NCBI GenBank assembly: GCA_965153355.1
Contig: OZ231126.1
Span: 25,978,001 to 26,042,000, forward strand
DNA length: 64,000 nucleotides
Direction: 5' to 3'
Source of the DNA: Flaccisagitta enflata
Taxonomy: Eukaryota > Chaetognatha > Sagittoidea > Aphragmophora
Shown here piece after piece: positions 1 to 10,197 of this stretch. The position numbers were made by a program, and so were the translations under genes. Within the stretch, counting starts at the first letter, position 1. The number at the start of each line of letters is the position of its first letter. Under the pieces are notes generated by a model, which had not been told where the DNA came from, searched no databases, and saw only the letters and a program-made list of their open reading frames with translations.

Positions 1-79
1 ATTTTATTTCTTTGACCTCACTGCTCCTCCTGGTGACCTCAAATATGGCCCCTGCCGGAATAGCCGTGTATCCGGTGTT
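1..79 (-). repeat. P hairpin repeat, cut by window start
   Basis: On the minus strand this reads CCGGATACACGGCTA followed by a GGCAGGGGCC and GAGGAGCAGTGAGG core, which matches the 5' half of the P consensus seen at 28848-29044 and 41326-41547. The hairpin 3' end would lie off the window. Confidence 0.6.
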
Positions 80-109
80 TACTTTACATTCATCAACTCA
101 TCTCTGCTC

Positions 110-287
<178 letters not shown>

Positions 288-418
288 GGGAGGTAGCGGC
301 CCAAAGGAGTTGATGCCTTGCAGTGCACAAAGGCGTATTGATATGTATCCACCCATCTAAAAATCCCTCAATCAACTACCCACAAGGTTGGAAATTTGGT
401 CCTTGGCTTGCAACTGGG

Positions 419-1166
419 CAGCTGAGTCTCCTACATTTCTAAGAAACGTAGGAATCTGGGTTAGAAAGCTTAGGATCCTAGATTTCCTAACCAACTTTAC
501 AATGGGAAATTAAGTTTTTCTCATTTTAATTCAGAAAGCGCCACTTCAATTTTCCCAATTTTTTGGGTGATTACTAACAACGGGACGACATCCTGATGCC
601 ATAGAATAATAGCGTCGCCACTCAACTCTAAGTTGGTGGAAAAACTGAAAGAAAAATTTCTACCTAGGTTTCTTACGTTTCTAGGTTTTCTAAGAAGATT
701 TTGCGTAGGTTTCTTAGAATTCTAGGTTTTCCAAGGTTTACAATGTCAGTGAAAATAGAAATCTTTTCTAACTAAAGAGCGAGTCAACCAATAAAAGGAG
801 CAAGAAATGTACGAGGAAAAAAAAATTCCATTCTTGCTGGTATTGTAAATCCTCAGAAACCTAGAATTCTAAGAAACATAAGCAACATTTTCCTAGAAAA
901 CCTAGAAACATAAGAAACGTGGGTAGGATTTTTTCATTCACATTTTTAATATATTTACAGCAGAGTGGCGATGCTATTCTTTTATGGCATTAGGATGTCG
1001 TCCCACCGTTAGTGATCACCCAAGAAATCAGATAAAATGAAGCAGCGCTTTTTAGGATAAATTGAAAAAACTCATTTTCCTTTTGTGAAATTGGTTAGGA
1101 AACCTAGAAACGTAGGCTTCCTAACCCAGATTCCTACGTTTCTTAGAATCGTAGGAAACCCAGCTG
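419..1166. mobile_element. Fold-back element, 5-bp TSD (CTGGG), left arm only
   Basis: The element begins CAGCTGAGTCTCC and ends with an imperfect inverted copy. Its halves pair over most of its 748 bp; AAGAAACGTAGGAATC occurs in both terminal regions in opposite orientation. It is flanked by CTGGG at 414-418 and 1167-1171. The right arm near 35065 has the uninterrupted site (CTAGG in this orientation, one mismatch). There is no transposase ORF. The superfamily is not assigned. Confidence 0.85.
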
Positions 1167-1814
1167 CTGGGGTTTAGACTTTCAGTTTTAGGAAAAGAAG
1201 ATATGTGTATGTTTTGGCAAAAATTGTGAGGAATATGATTTTGACTAATTCATGGAAATCTCACTAACAATATTTACCACAAAAACACAAATTTACTCAT
1301 GAAAATTTGACAATGACGCTGGGCGTTACAAAAACCTACTTTTACCCAACTACCATCGCTTATCTTCTTATCAATATGAAGATACCGCTGACCAAATGCG
1401 ATCTTTGGTTTTCTAGTTTCCCTGTTTTTGCCTCCGTCTCCCGTTTTCCCCCATATTTCCCTTGAATGTATATATGGAGATGGCGTTTGAGTCCCTCCAT
1501 TGCGTGTCTCAGTCGTTGATTTGGGGAAAAGAGGAAAATAGAATAGAGAAAAGGAAAAAAAGGAAGAAAAAAAAGATATAGAACGAAGGAAAAAACAGAA
1601 GAAGTAGAAAGGACATTCTCTACTTTCTTTCTTTTTCCCCCTTTTCTCTTGCTTTGTCTTTCTTTTCTTTTTTCCTTCATCGTCGAATTCATTGGGGTGG
1701 AACGGATGACGGGAGGGCCCACAAAAAAAAGTCGCTGAATCAAGTCCATTACTGCGATGGTTTTATAATTTGAGACCTCCCTCCAAGAACAGGTTTCATG
1801 ATAATTGGGCTCTT

Positions 1815-2024
1815 TTAAAGAGGAGAAAGGGTCGACTGTTTGTTTAAACGCCCTCCGCCATCGATGTCGCCGTCCAAGTCGTTGTTCTGCGTGGGTTCCA
1901 AGTCTATTGACGACATTTGATCAGTGATATCAAAATACGTTTGGGTTGAAATTGGAGAACTGTTTTTGATCTTTACCCTGTTTGCAAAAGCAACTGCAAC
2001 CAGCAAAACCTTTATTGTGCCCAA
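1815..2024 (-). other. Conserved-between-arms open frame, coding status unsupported
   Basis: A 69-codon frame has a partner at 33496-33705 with only three residue differences. Its first third lies inside the terminal repeat of the MITE at 1976-2782, so the start belongs to the transposon. The remaining, acidic part (about 45 residues rich in D, N and Q) is not a family I recognise. All arm sequence is similarly conserved, so conservation is not evidence of coding. An acceptor-like AG precedes it, but no exon chain could be built. Confidence 0.15.
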
Positions 2025-2782
2025 AGCAAAGTATTCACATTTGGAAATTCGGATTGACCTAGTAGTTCATTGACCTACCATTTATTCATGCAAAATTTCA
2101 TAGTAGTGGCTCCAGTAGTTTGGCGTCCACATACTTTTGAGTAAAAATGTTGTAAGCCCCATGAGAGGCTCCTCAAAAATATGGTTGGATGACCCACATT
2201 ACTTTAACATAATGTCGTTTCTCTATCAAATGAAAATAGCCAGATTGCTCTTAAAACATGGATAATGATCTTTTTTTATGTATCTAAAAAAAAAAAAAAA
2301 GACAATCAAAATTGTTATATTTATGTTATATCATGTGGCAAATTTGATTTTTCCTCTGATTTTTCAAAGTCTTAAAAAGGATTTAATCCCATTAAATGTT
2401 ATAAAAGGCCTCAATTCTTTTTTTTTAGGAAATCATGAAAAATCAAAACTGATGCAAAAGAGGGGTCAATTACTATCCATTTATGACCAACAAGGTCATT
2501 TCAGCTCAATTTTTTACAAAAATAACAACAGTTAATTTATGCGAATTTCTGTAAAGATGCCACTTTTTAGTAAAAATTCATCAAATTTTACCATTTTTCA
2601 AAATCATGTGGAAACTAAACTACTGCAGCCACTGCTATAAAATTTTGCATGAATAAATTGTAAGTTATTTGCTTTTAGACAAAACGGACAAAACCAACAA
2701 AACCGATAAAACGAATGTCCAAATAAGATTACTTTAGGCGCAATAAAGGTTTTGCTGGTTGCAGTCACTTTTGAAAACAGGG
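1976..2782. mobile_element. TA-target fold-back MITE present in both arms (left copy)
   Basis: The terminal inverted repeats start CCCTGTTT(G/T)CAAAAG and continue through ACTGCAACCAGC. TA dinucleotides flank it at 1974-1975 and 2783-2784. It occurs at the same place in the right arm (31347-33544), so it predates the palindrome. No transposase is encoded. TA duplication fits the Tc1/mariner type of target choice, by inference only. Confidence 0.8.
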
Positions 2783-3154
2783 TATTTCCTGCTTGCACAT
2801 GTGATAAGAATGTGATTAAGATATTGATCAATAATTTTAGTATCTAGTGTATCTGCTAGCTGTGCAAGATGAACTTTGCCAAAAAGTAACAACTGAGTTC
2901 GTCTGTAGTCCCTGAATGCTTTTGAGCTTATATCCCAAAAGATTGAGGATGGTGTTTGGCAACCCCCTTTTTCGCTCAAAGCTTTTATTATGTAGAACAC
3001 AGTAAAAGTCTAGTTTTTTGTGTCCATGGACTAGATTGAAATCATTGCCCATATTGGCGCCACCCTCATGGTTTATAACACCTGTCAACTAATCATTGTC
3101 ACGGTAGTTCTACAACTGTAGTGTAGATGCCTCGCTACTGCTGGTCAGGGGTGC

Positions 3155-3298
3155 TTTTTAGTCGCGGACATTCAACCGTCAAACCTACCATGTTGGTTCG
3201 TCGGTCTGTTGGTCCGTCCATCAGTCTGTCTGTCAGTCCCTAAACAAAACAAATTAGCATTGTTTTTTTTTTTTAATTTTTTTTTTTTTTGCTTTTTC
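3155..3298 (-). repeat. P hairpin repeat, diverged (both arms)
   Basis: It starts TTTTTAGTCGCGGACA on the plus strand, then a GGTCCGTC-type tetranucleotide run and an oligo(T) tract. The right-arm copy lies at about 30850-30974, so this insertion predates the palindrome. Confidence 0.65.
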
Positions 3299-3610
3299 AC
3301 TGCTGTCCACCCATCAGCGACTGGGGGAAAGTGTATAGTATATAGCCTTGTTCTTCTTTCCCTCCGAGTAGCATATCTTTTCCCTAGAGAACTTTCAACT
3401 TGTCAAATAGTCAGAGTTCGCTTAAAGTTTAACTATTATCAGGGGCGTGTTACTTCCTCCCACATTCCAATCGTGATGTCAAAAGCTAATCTGCATATTG
3501 CAGCAACAACGTTTCTTTCTGCATTTAGAACAATCTGATGTCATTGTGAATCTAGTAAATACAATTCAATTTAACGCTGCATCTCTGATTGACTTAATGA
3601 CAATCTTTGA

Positions 3611-3847
3611 TTTTTAGTCGCGTGCTACGCGACTCTATAATCCACTTTTCAGTCCGTCCGTCCGTCGGTCCGTCGGTCACAAAGTCGTTTTAAAGGCTTT
3701 TTTCGTCTCTAAGTAGTGGAGAAGAAGCTTGGAGTAACAAATAGCTGTTTCAAATGTTTTTTTGAAAAAAATTGTTTGTTTGTCTGTCCGTCTGACTTTT
3801 TTTGAAAGTGCTGACGCACGCGACTTAGGTCTAATGACCTTGTTTTT
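3611..3847 (-). repeat. P hairpin repeat inserted in oligo(T), left arm only
   Basis: The plus strand starts TTTTTAGTCGCGTGCTACGC (the hairpin end), then GTCCGTCCGTCCGTCGG, and ends near GACCTTG followed by T7. The right arm near 30500-30510 has an uninterrupted nine-base A/T run at this site, so the repeat entered a homopolymer. The exact duplication (2-3 bases) cannot be resolved within the run. Confidence 0.75.
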
Positions 3848-4261
3848 TTATTGTTTTAATTCCGTGACGTTGATGAATGTTGATGAAGATTCCTCCAAAT
3901 CTCATCCTCAAAGTTAAGAATTTAAAAAAAATCCAATGCATATCAAGAGTCGATTAAGAAAAAATAGAAGACAAAAAAGTAAAACCCTCCAGATTACCTT
4001 CTGGGGGTATTTTTGAACGGCGGGGGACCTACCCAGCCTAGAAACTATTTGCACTGCACAAAGACTGAAGGAAATGGTGAGGAGCAATGTTGAGTATAGA
4101 TCACTGATATTAAATATCAGATGAGTATTTCACATCGTTTTCCTTATTCCGTTCCCATTTGGTTGCTTGTTTTTAACTTACCGTATTTCCTCTCATTTGC
4201 GTCCGGGGCGCTTACGGGACAGAAAAAAAAAGTGCCTATTTACCTCCTAGTTAGCGCCCCA

Positions 4262-4374
4262 CGGACTGAGCAAAAGCGTTAGATGGTCCCGTTGCCCCTA
4301 TATGAGTGTATGTTGATACGTGATGGTAAGAGGGGTAGCAGCCTCAAAGGAGCCATTGACCAATGCTTAGTTAG
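4262..4374 (+). repeat. M-family leader (M1, left arm)
   Basis: Contains GCAAAAGCGTTAGATGG and CCCGTTGCCCCTATATGAG, then a GGTAGCAGCCTCAAAGGAGC box. This is the leader and first inverted box of an M element. Its minisatellite is at 5035-5345 and its closing inverted box is displaced to 19467-19502 by the BEL/Pao insertion. The intact equivalent in the right arm is 29691-30085. Confidence 0.7.
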
Positions 4375-5022
4375 TAGCCTGTACCTAAATGACAAAAAAC
4401 AATAAAATTAACTTTCTCCGAGCAGATCATGTTGTGGGACTGTCTGAGGCTTCTATTGAATTCAATATTGGCTTTGAAATTCTACTTTTAGGTGGCCGCA
4501 CCTTACCTTCTATTAACGCTACCCCTATAGGAAATCCAAAATTTCAAAGTATTTAAATTCCAATTTTGACTGCAGATTTGAAATCTGCAGAAAAAACTGA
4601 CAATTGAAAGTGTTTTCTTTTTTTTTTTGATATTCCAATTAGAAAGTGGTCAAAAGTGATGTCAAATATCGCGAAATATACCTTTCCTTTTAATTTCTTT
4701 GTAAAATCATTGAACTTACCTTTTTTAAAAATCTTTAGCATGGATTTTGATAATGATCCCGAAGGAATTTTGAAAAAAGAAAAACACTTTCAACAGACAG
4801 TTTTTCATGAAGATTTCAAATCTGCAGTCAAAATTATGATTTGACCAATTTGAAATTTTTGTTTTTCTATTGACCTATAGGAAGTTCAAGGTAAGGCGCG
4901 GCCACCAAGATCTAAACTTAAAAAGCTGAAAATGATGACAATAGAAGCCCAAGACAGCTCCACAACATGAGCTGCACGGAGAATTTCGATTTTTTTGTTT
5001 TTTGTCATTTCAGTACAGGCTA
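4375..5022. mobile_element. Fold-back element, 5-bp TSD (GTTAG), left arm only
   Basis: It starts TAGCCTGTACCTAAATGAC and ends with the inverted copy. The halves pair over nearly the whole 648 bp, including GGTGGCCGC/GCGGCCACC and a central TGCAGATTTGAAATCTGCA palindrome. GTTAG flanks it at 4370-4374 and 5023-5027. The right arm near 29970 reads GTAAG at the empty site. It lies inside M element M1. No ORF of interest. Confidence 0.87.
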
Positions 5023-5034
5023 GTTAGTTTAAAG

Positions 5035-5350
5035 CCTTGAAGCTGGGATTTGAGCCTTGAAGCAGGGATTTGAGCCTTGAAGCTGGGATTTGAGCCTTGA
5101 AGCTAGGATTTAAGCCTTGAGACTGGAATTTGAGCCTCAAAACTGGGATTTGAGCCTCAAGACTGGTATTTGAGCCTCGTGGCTAGAGTTTGAGCCTCAA
5201 AGCTGGGTTCTGAGCCTCGTTGCTAGGATTTAAGCCTCAAAGCTGGGATTTGAGCCTCTAGATTAGGATTTTAGCCTTACTACTGGGATTTGAGCCTTGA
5301 GACCGGGATTTGAACCTAAAGGCTGGGGTTTGAGCCTCAAAGGTGGGGGG
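5035..5350. repeat. 20-bp minisatellite of M element M1 (left arm)
   Basis: About 15 units of the type GAAGCTGGGATTTGAGCCTT, with variation at the tip (GACTGG, GCTAGG). The right-arm version (29815-29965) is about half as long. The array runs into a G-rich edge, GGTGGGGGGAGGGGG, where the BEL/Pao element inserted. Confidence 0.9.
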
Positions 5351-5356
5351 AGGGGG

Positions 5357-5910
5357 TGTGAAGAACCGTAGAAAATACTGTCTCGTACCGTCATTAGGAT
5401 CTTGCCGTCCACGCAACTTCCGACTGAAGACGCCACTTCCGGTTTGAATACGCCATCGCAACGCCAATCACGCCGATAACGTCACTTCCGGTGGCGCTGG
5501 TTCCAACGTCAGTCTGTGGATGCTATCTCTAATCACTAGGTAAGAAAGTGTATTTAAACTATTATATACAGGAAGAGAAAGAGAGAGAAACAGAAGAGAG
5601 AGGGGGGAGGGATTGGTTAATGCCTACCTACTAACTAGCTAGTGTGTACCATTAGTAACTACCTCAATCAATTCAAATCAATTGTCAACATATGTAGCCA
5701 AGTACACTCACCACAGGTTCCACTGTAATCCCCAAAGTGCTTCCAGGTTGAATTGCTTGCTAAAATACACTGATTAACTGAAAGAAAGAATGCATCCAGA
5801 GAATCAAGTATATCACCACAAGCAAATGAACAGTAACGCCAACGAGAGGACAATGAAATAAATCGCAGTACAAAGGCGGCAAATGCCAAAAATATCAACG
5901 ATATTCCACA
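5357..5910 (-). repeat. 3' LTR of BEL/Pao element
   Basis: A 554-bp direct repeat of 18841-19393, differing by two substitutions and one indel. On the minus strand it starts TGTGGAATATCG and ends GGTTCTTCACA, giving the TG...CA termini. It is the 3' LTR because gag and pol read on the minus strand. A TATATAAT-like TATA motif lies near 5558-5570. The adjacent internal sequence (5911-5950) has only a weak purine tract, so the polypurine primer is not certain. The TSD is GGGGG at 5352-5356. Confidence 0.95.
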
Positions 5911-6324
5911 GTCTCTAAGTTGGAACTCATTCCAAACTCAGCCTGCCACCCGCCTTCCCGCCTCAAAAAAACGAGGAGAGACCAAGGACTAAGTCACCTG
6001 AATGAGCGGACGAATGACGGCGAGAGAGCGGCAAGGCGAGACGCGCCTAGCGACGCGGGCGCGCCCGCGCCACGCTGTCCTTGTGGCTGCGGAGCGCGCT
6101 GCGCGTCAGGATCGGCGGCAGGGGGCTGCTGATGCCGCTGCTGCTGATACCCTGGACGCTGACCACCGCGTCCGTGGTGTCGAGGACGAGATGCAGACGC
6201 GACGGTGGCAACAGGCGCCATCGCTTCTGTCTCCGCAGTTCGCCCGAGGAGACAAACCCCGCGAAAAAGTCTCAAAACTCGACGGGGGTAGAGAACGACG
6301 CGCTGGGGAGGAAGGGGCCGCTCC

Positions 6325-7896
6325 CTATAGCGTCGCGATGTCTTCATCATCAAGAGTCTGATTGCCGATATCTGTGGTCGCGGCGCCAGCCTCGGCCGCG
6401 GCCACACATGGCCAGATCCACGGCCACTTGCTGATGATGTCTCTGAGGGTTAGGGATGGCGCCGGTGGGGGGATGGATGAATCTGCCGCCGAAGCGGCAG
6501 CCATCGCCTTCCCCCCCTCCGATTGCTTCCCCTGCTTCTTTGAAGAGGATGAAGAAGATGACTTGGGTGGATCAGCCGGCGGAACGCCTCCGGCCGCACC
6601 TTCCTCCTCCTGCCTCTTCTTCTTCTTGGAGGGCTTCTCCCTCTCCTTCCTTTCCTTCGCCTTATCCTTCATCTCCTTCTCCAACTCCTCCATTTCCCGC
6701 TGCATCCCTTCCAACTTCTTCTTCTTCTCCCGCTCAACCTCCGCCTTCACCTCTTCCATCTGCTTCCTCTTCTCCTCAATCTGCTCCTTCAACCCATCCC
6801 TCTCCTCCTTATACTCCAGATGCCTCTTCCTCCTATTCTCCCTAAACTTTATATTCTTCCTCTTCTGCCTCTCCTGCTTCTTCGTCATTCCTCCCCGCTC
6901 CCCTTCTTCCTCATCCTCCGCTCCTCCTCCCTCCCCCTGCCTACGCACCACCACGTCCTCCGCTTCCAAGTCCCTCGGCTCCGGCCCCACATTCGCCACC
7001 GCCCCCGCACCACGCCACTCAGGAAGGAGAGGGCACCCCCACAATTGATTGGGCATCCTCACTGCCCTTTCCGGCCCTGCGTCACCCTTCGAATTCCACA
7101 CCATCTCCCTCTTCCTCCACTTATCCATCTCCGCCGTCAACAACCCGTCCAACTCCGCGATCCTCAGCTTCCCCTTCCTCCTCTTTGCGTCTTCCGTCGC
7201 CACCGCCTCCTTAAACCGCACCACCACCTCCGTCTCCTCCATCGCCGAGTCGCCGCGCAAACACGGCCACCGCGGCGGCTCCCTCGTCTCCGGCTCCCAC
7301 AGCCCATACGCCGTACACACCCCCGGCTTCTTCGCAAACCTCCGCATCGCCATCTTCACCTGCCCCTGACTACACCATAACAGCACCGACAGGTGACGCA
7401 GGCGTGAGCCCATCGCATGGCCGATTTTGTAGATGTCGAAGCCATCCTCGACCAGGATCCAGTCCATTTCGCCATCGACCTTAATCAGCTGGGCCACGTA
7501 CACATTGGGGTAGCGCTTCTGACCGATATGGAAGAACACCAAGACCGCCAAATTGGTGGCCATGATGTCTCTCTGCGCTTCGGTCGAGAACTGCCACTCA
7601 TCAAATTCTTCCGTCAATGCGTTGGAACCTCTACACATCCGAAAGGATCCCACCATGTCGCCTACTTCCGTCCTACTCTTCTTCTTCCTCTCCCCATCCT
7701 TCTCCACCGCCACCGCCACCTGCGGACCTCCTGGCAACAACAACTCGCTATTTTGATATTCCACCGGCACCTCCTCCGACTCCACCCTTCTCGGCTCCAT
7801 CGCCTCATCCTCCATCTGCACCAGATCAAACTCGTATCCTCCTCCCAGCGCCTCCTCACACTCCTCCCCCGTCACACTAACATGGTGGGATGACAT
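6325..7896 (-). CDS. ORF3 of BEL/Pao element: charged coiled-coil protein of unknown function
   Basis: A 523-residue frame downstream of pol, starting at the methionine of MSSHHVSVTGEE. The open frame extends upstream to 8121 and overlaps the pol end at 8087, but that leader is rich in low-complexity hydrophobic residues and looks non-coding. The N-terminal half is mixed and includes a hydrophobic stretch near residues 115-125 (ATNLAVLVFFHIG). Roughly residues 320-420 are almost wholly K/E/R/Q/M and should form a long coiled coil, followed by a serine run and a short alanine-rich tail. I see no signal peptide, no envelope-like membrane anchor and no recognised domain, so it is not an obvious env gene. 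It is open for its full length although pol beside it is broken. It could be an accessory element protein or a captured host exon. Confidence 0.6.
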   Translation of the reverse strand: MSSHHVSVTGEECEEALGGGYEFDLVQMEDEAMEPRRVESEEVPVEYQNSELLLPGGPQVAVAVEKDGERKKKSRTEVGDMVGSFRMCRGSNALTEEFDEWQFSTEAQRDIMATNLAVLVFFHIGQKRYPNVYVAQLIKVDGEMDWILVEDGFDIYKIGHAMGSRLRHLSVLLWCSQGQVKMAMRRFAKKPGVCTAYGLWEPETREPPRWPCLRGDSAMEETEVVVRFKEAVATEDAKRRKGKLRIAELDGLLTAEMDKWRKREMVWNSKGDAGPERAVRMPNQLWGCPLLPEWRGAGAVANVGPEPRDLEAEDVVVRRQGEGGGAEDEEEGERGGMTKKQERQKRKNIKFRENRRKRHLEYKEERDGLKEQIEEKRKQMEEVKAEVEREKKKKLEGMQREMEELEKEMKDKAKERKEREKPSKKKKRQEEEGAAGGVPPADPPKSSSSSSSKKQGKQSEGGKAMAAASAADSSIPPPAPSLTLRDIISKWPWIWPCVAAAEAGAATTDIGNQTLDDEDIATL

Positions 7897-8086
7897 TCTC
7901 TTCGGATGCGGCGTCCACAACGATTGACAATAAGTAAAGTGATTGTTTTTATGCGTGTTGACAATTGTTAGAGAATTTACCTTCAAATCCTTCAAGCAAA
8001 GGGGGAAAAACACAAATACAAAAACAACATGGCATGGCAAAAACATGGGGACTGGGGCGGGTTGGGGGGGCACGAGGGAAACACAC

Positions 8087-9031
8087 CTAAGGAAAAAAGG
8101 GCAAAGATAACAAAATATCATAGACCGAATGAAGCAATATACTCGGCATAGTCACGCCGACAAACGCCGGGTCAAGTTCCAGTCGGACCACTTTGCTCCT
8201 ATCACGTGTGAATTTCTTCCCATTCGCCGTCACCACCACAGTCCGCACGACGTCGCCTCCATCGACTTCCGTGATGACGCCGGTGCGCCAATCTCCCCGT
8301 CGACACTGGTCATCCACCATGAGAACGACGTCGTCAATTTCCAAATCTTTCTCCACCCGGCGCCATTTGGGTCGCGCCTGCAAGGCCGAGACATAGTCTC
8401 TTTTCCACCTTCTCCAAAACGCATCAGCAATTGCGCGTGATTGGCGCCAAGTATATCGAAGCGCTTCTGCATCTGGAGGCGAGGGGGGCACAAGGTCGCA
8501 ACCGGAAGACGCGTATACTCCAGGGCAAAGAAAGTCTATTGGCCGCAAAGCCTGGATCCCCGGCTCATCACCCACATAGGTAATCGGCCGTGAATTCATG
8601 GCCAGCTCTGCCTGAGCCAATACTGTCGCAAAAGTTTTTATGTGGAGATTGTCTTGGTTCAGTACGAACGCCAAATGTCTTTTTGCAGATTGAACCAAGC
8701 GCTCCCATACTCCACCTCGATGTGGTGCAACAGGTGGGTTAAATGTCCATTGTATGCCCGTCAGCCTTAACTCGGGTTTCGCGGACAAATTCCATGCTTC
8801 CATTTCCGCGCGCAGTTCTTTGTCGGACGCGGTGAAGTTGGTGCCATTGTCCGAATACAAATGGCGAATCGCAGGGCGGCGAGCTTGAAACCGCAAGAGG
8901 GCGTCGATGAAGCAAGAGGCGCTCATGGATCTCAATATCTCGGCGCACCGCGTGGCACGCAAGGCAGGTAAAGAGCGCGACGTACACTTTGTGAGATGCT
9001 CTCCCGGCGATTTTGCAAGAAGCAGGTCCAA
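8087..9031 (-). CDS. pol copy B fragment: integrase core and C-terminal domain
   Basis: A 314-codon segment ending at the natural pol stop. It shows the second core aspartate in YSDNGTNFTAS and the catalytic glutamate in HRGGVWERLV, then LAQAELAMNSRPIT and the C-terminal domain typical of BEL/Pao pol (VLMVDDQCRRGDWRTG and KVVRLEL). This is the only integrase C-terminus in the element. Its first ~30 codons are out of the family frame. Confidence 0.85.
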   Translation of the reverse strand: MDLLLAKSPGEHLTKCTSRSLPALRATRCAEILRSMSASCFIDALLRFQARRPAIRHLYSDNGTNFTASDKELRAEMEAWNLSAKPELRLTGIQWTFNPPVAPHRGGVWERLVQSAKRHLAFVLNQDNLHIKTFATVLAQAELAMNSRPITYVGDEPGIQALRPIDFLCPGVYASSGCDLVPPSPPDAEALRYTWRQSRAIADAFWRRWKRDYVSALQARPKWRRVEKDLEIDDVVLMVDDQCRRGDWRTGVITEVDGGDVVRTVVVTANGKKFTRDRSKVVRLELDPAFVGVTMPSILLHSVYDILLSLPFFP

Positions 9032-9263
9032 AAATATCCACCCCCGCGTTCTCGAAGGGCAGACACTTTTTAGTCCTCACTTCCGGTAGTGGTGCCATCA
9101 GCTGACTTTCAGGGCGTTTAAATTGTTTTTGACACTCCACACACGCGCGCACGACGCGCGTCACAGACCGGCGTCCTTTCGTGATCCAAAAGCGGCGTCG
9201 CGATTCACCCAGTACTTGTTCCACGCCGGCGTGCAGTTGACGGAAGTGGATAGACCGGATCAA
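8739..9263 (-). CDS. pol copy B fragment: integrase zinc-binding domain and start of core
   Basis: Contains the HH part (SIHFRQLHAG), RRRFWITKGR and the CC part (CVECQKQF) of the H2C2 zinc-binding domain, then FENAGVDIFGP with the first core aspartate. The frame is lost after CLACHAV, and the core continues in the frame at 9031-8087. Confidence 0.78.
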   Translation of the reverse strand: MIRSIHFRQLHAGVEQVLGESRRRFWITKGRRSVTRVVRACVECQKQFKRPESQLMAPLPEVRTKKCLPFENAGVDIFGPASCKIAGRASHKVYVALFTCLACHAVRRDIEIHERLLLHRRPLAVSSSPPCDSPFVFGQWHQLHRVRQRTARGNGSMEFVRETRVKADGHTMDI

Positions 9264-9621
9264 ACACGCGACGGCCTCGCCATCGTGTGGAGTATTATCG
9301 GATTTTTGGCGTCAAAGTCCAATTCCTCGTCACGCTGGAGTCGTCCTCTGCATCGTAGCAAACCGGCGTCGTCAACGAAGGGGCATAACGCCGCCAATGG
9401 CGATTTTGCGGCGACTTTTTTGGCTCCAACCGGATCACATTGTTGCAACGACTTAATTCCGCGTGGAAGGCTTGGGATTGAATGGCGCTGACGATCAATT
9501 TTCGGCGTCGGCCAATTCGACGCCGGTGGGCGCTCCAACTTTGTCGGCGTCGTGTACAACGCCTGGCGTCGATGGCGGACAATGCACATCATGATCGTGC
9601 GTTTTAGCAGTGCGATGCGCC

Positions 9622-10197
9622 TCACCTTTCCGTCCACGTCGCCACCTTCTCGCTGACGCGAATCACCCACGATTGAGGCGGCGTTCTTTCCGGCGTCGCC
9701 GTCGTCGCAAGGATGTGAGCGGGAAATGGGCGTGTCACGATCTGCTTTTTCGGCCATTCGTCTTCGCCTCGCCAAAGATAATCAGGGCCGTTGTGGAATT
9801 TGCCCCAATTTGGATCTTGAGCGAGCATCCCTTTGGACGAGTAGTTTGCTGGGTTGAGGTGGGCTGGTACCCACCTCCACTCCTTGACCTTCGTAAGCGC
9901 CTGAATTTCAGAGAGACGATTTGCAAAGTAAAACTTGAACCTTGTTTCAGTGTCATTTAATTGCTTAATTACACATTCAGAATCGGTCCAATTTACATAA
10001 CCATCATAACTCCCTTTTTCTTCACTAATGGTGGCGCGCATTCTGGCCGCGAGGCGTGCTGCTTGAAGCTCCAAGCGTGGCGTCGACTGCATGTGACCCG
10101 CCTCCACATCCTTCAGAGGGACGACGTGCGACTTGGAGCATACGATGGACACATGGATTTCGCCGACTGACCTCAGCGGATTTAGTACATGCTCCAT
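9622..10197 (-). CDS. pol copy B fragment: RNase H region
   Basis: A 191-codon open segment with the BEL RNase H landmarks VCSKSHVVPL, LELQAARLAARM and WTDSECVIKQLN, followed by NRLSEIQ, WRWVPAHLNPAN and the GPDYLWRGEDEWP tail before integrase. The D of WTDSE is the expected metal-binding residue. The upstream D of the family (in YSDAS of copy A) lies in a different frame in this copy. Confidence 0.78.
   Translation of the reverse strand: MEHVLNPLRSVGEIHVSIVCSKSHVVPLKDVEAGHMQSTPRLELQAARLAARMRATISEEKGSYDGYVNWTDSECVIKQLNDTETRFKFYFANRLSEIQALTKVKEWRWVPAHLNPANYSSKGMLAQDPNWGKFHNGPDYLWRGEDEWPKKQIVTRPFPAHILATTATPERTPPQSWVIRVSEKVATWTER

Noticed and set aside
2734-3088. Overlapping frames conserved in both palindrome arms (also 31041-31419) as a host gene exon
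   Set aside because: Two frames are equally conserved, all arm DNA is conserved, no domain is recognisable, and removing the MITE does not give a continuous frame across 1975/2784.
6362-7880. Plus-strand proline/serine-rich frames opposite ORF3
   Set aside because: They are the complement of a GC-rich, K/E-coding frame. The minus-strand frame is longer and fits the element's orientation.
6325-7896. ORF3 as an envelope gene
   Set aside because: No signal peptide, cysteine framework, fusion peptide or membrane anchor is visible.
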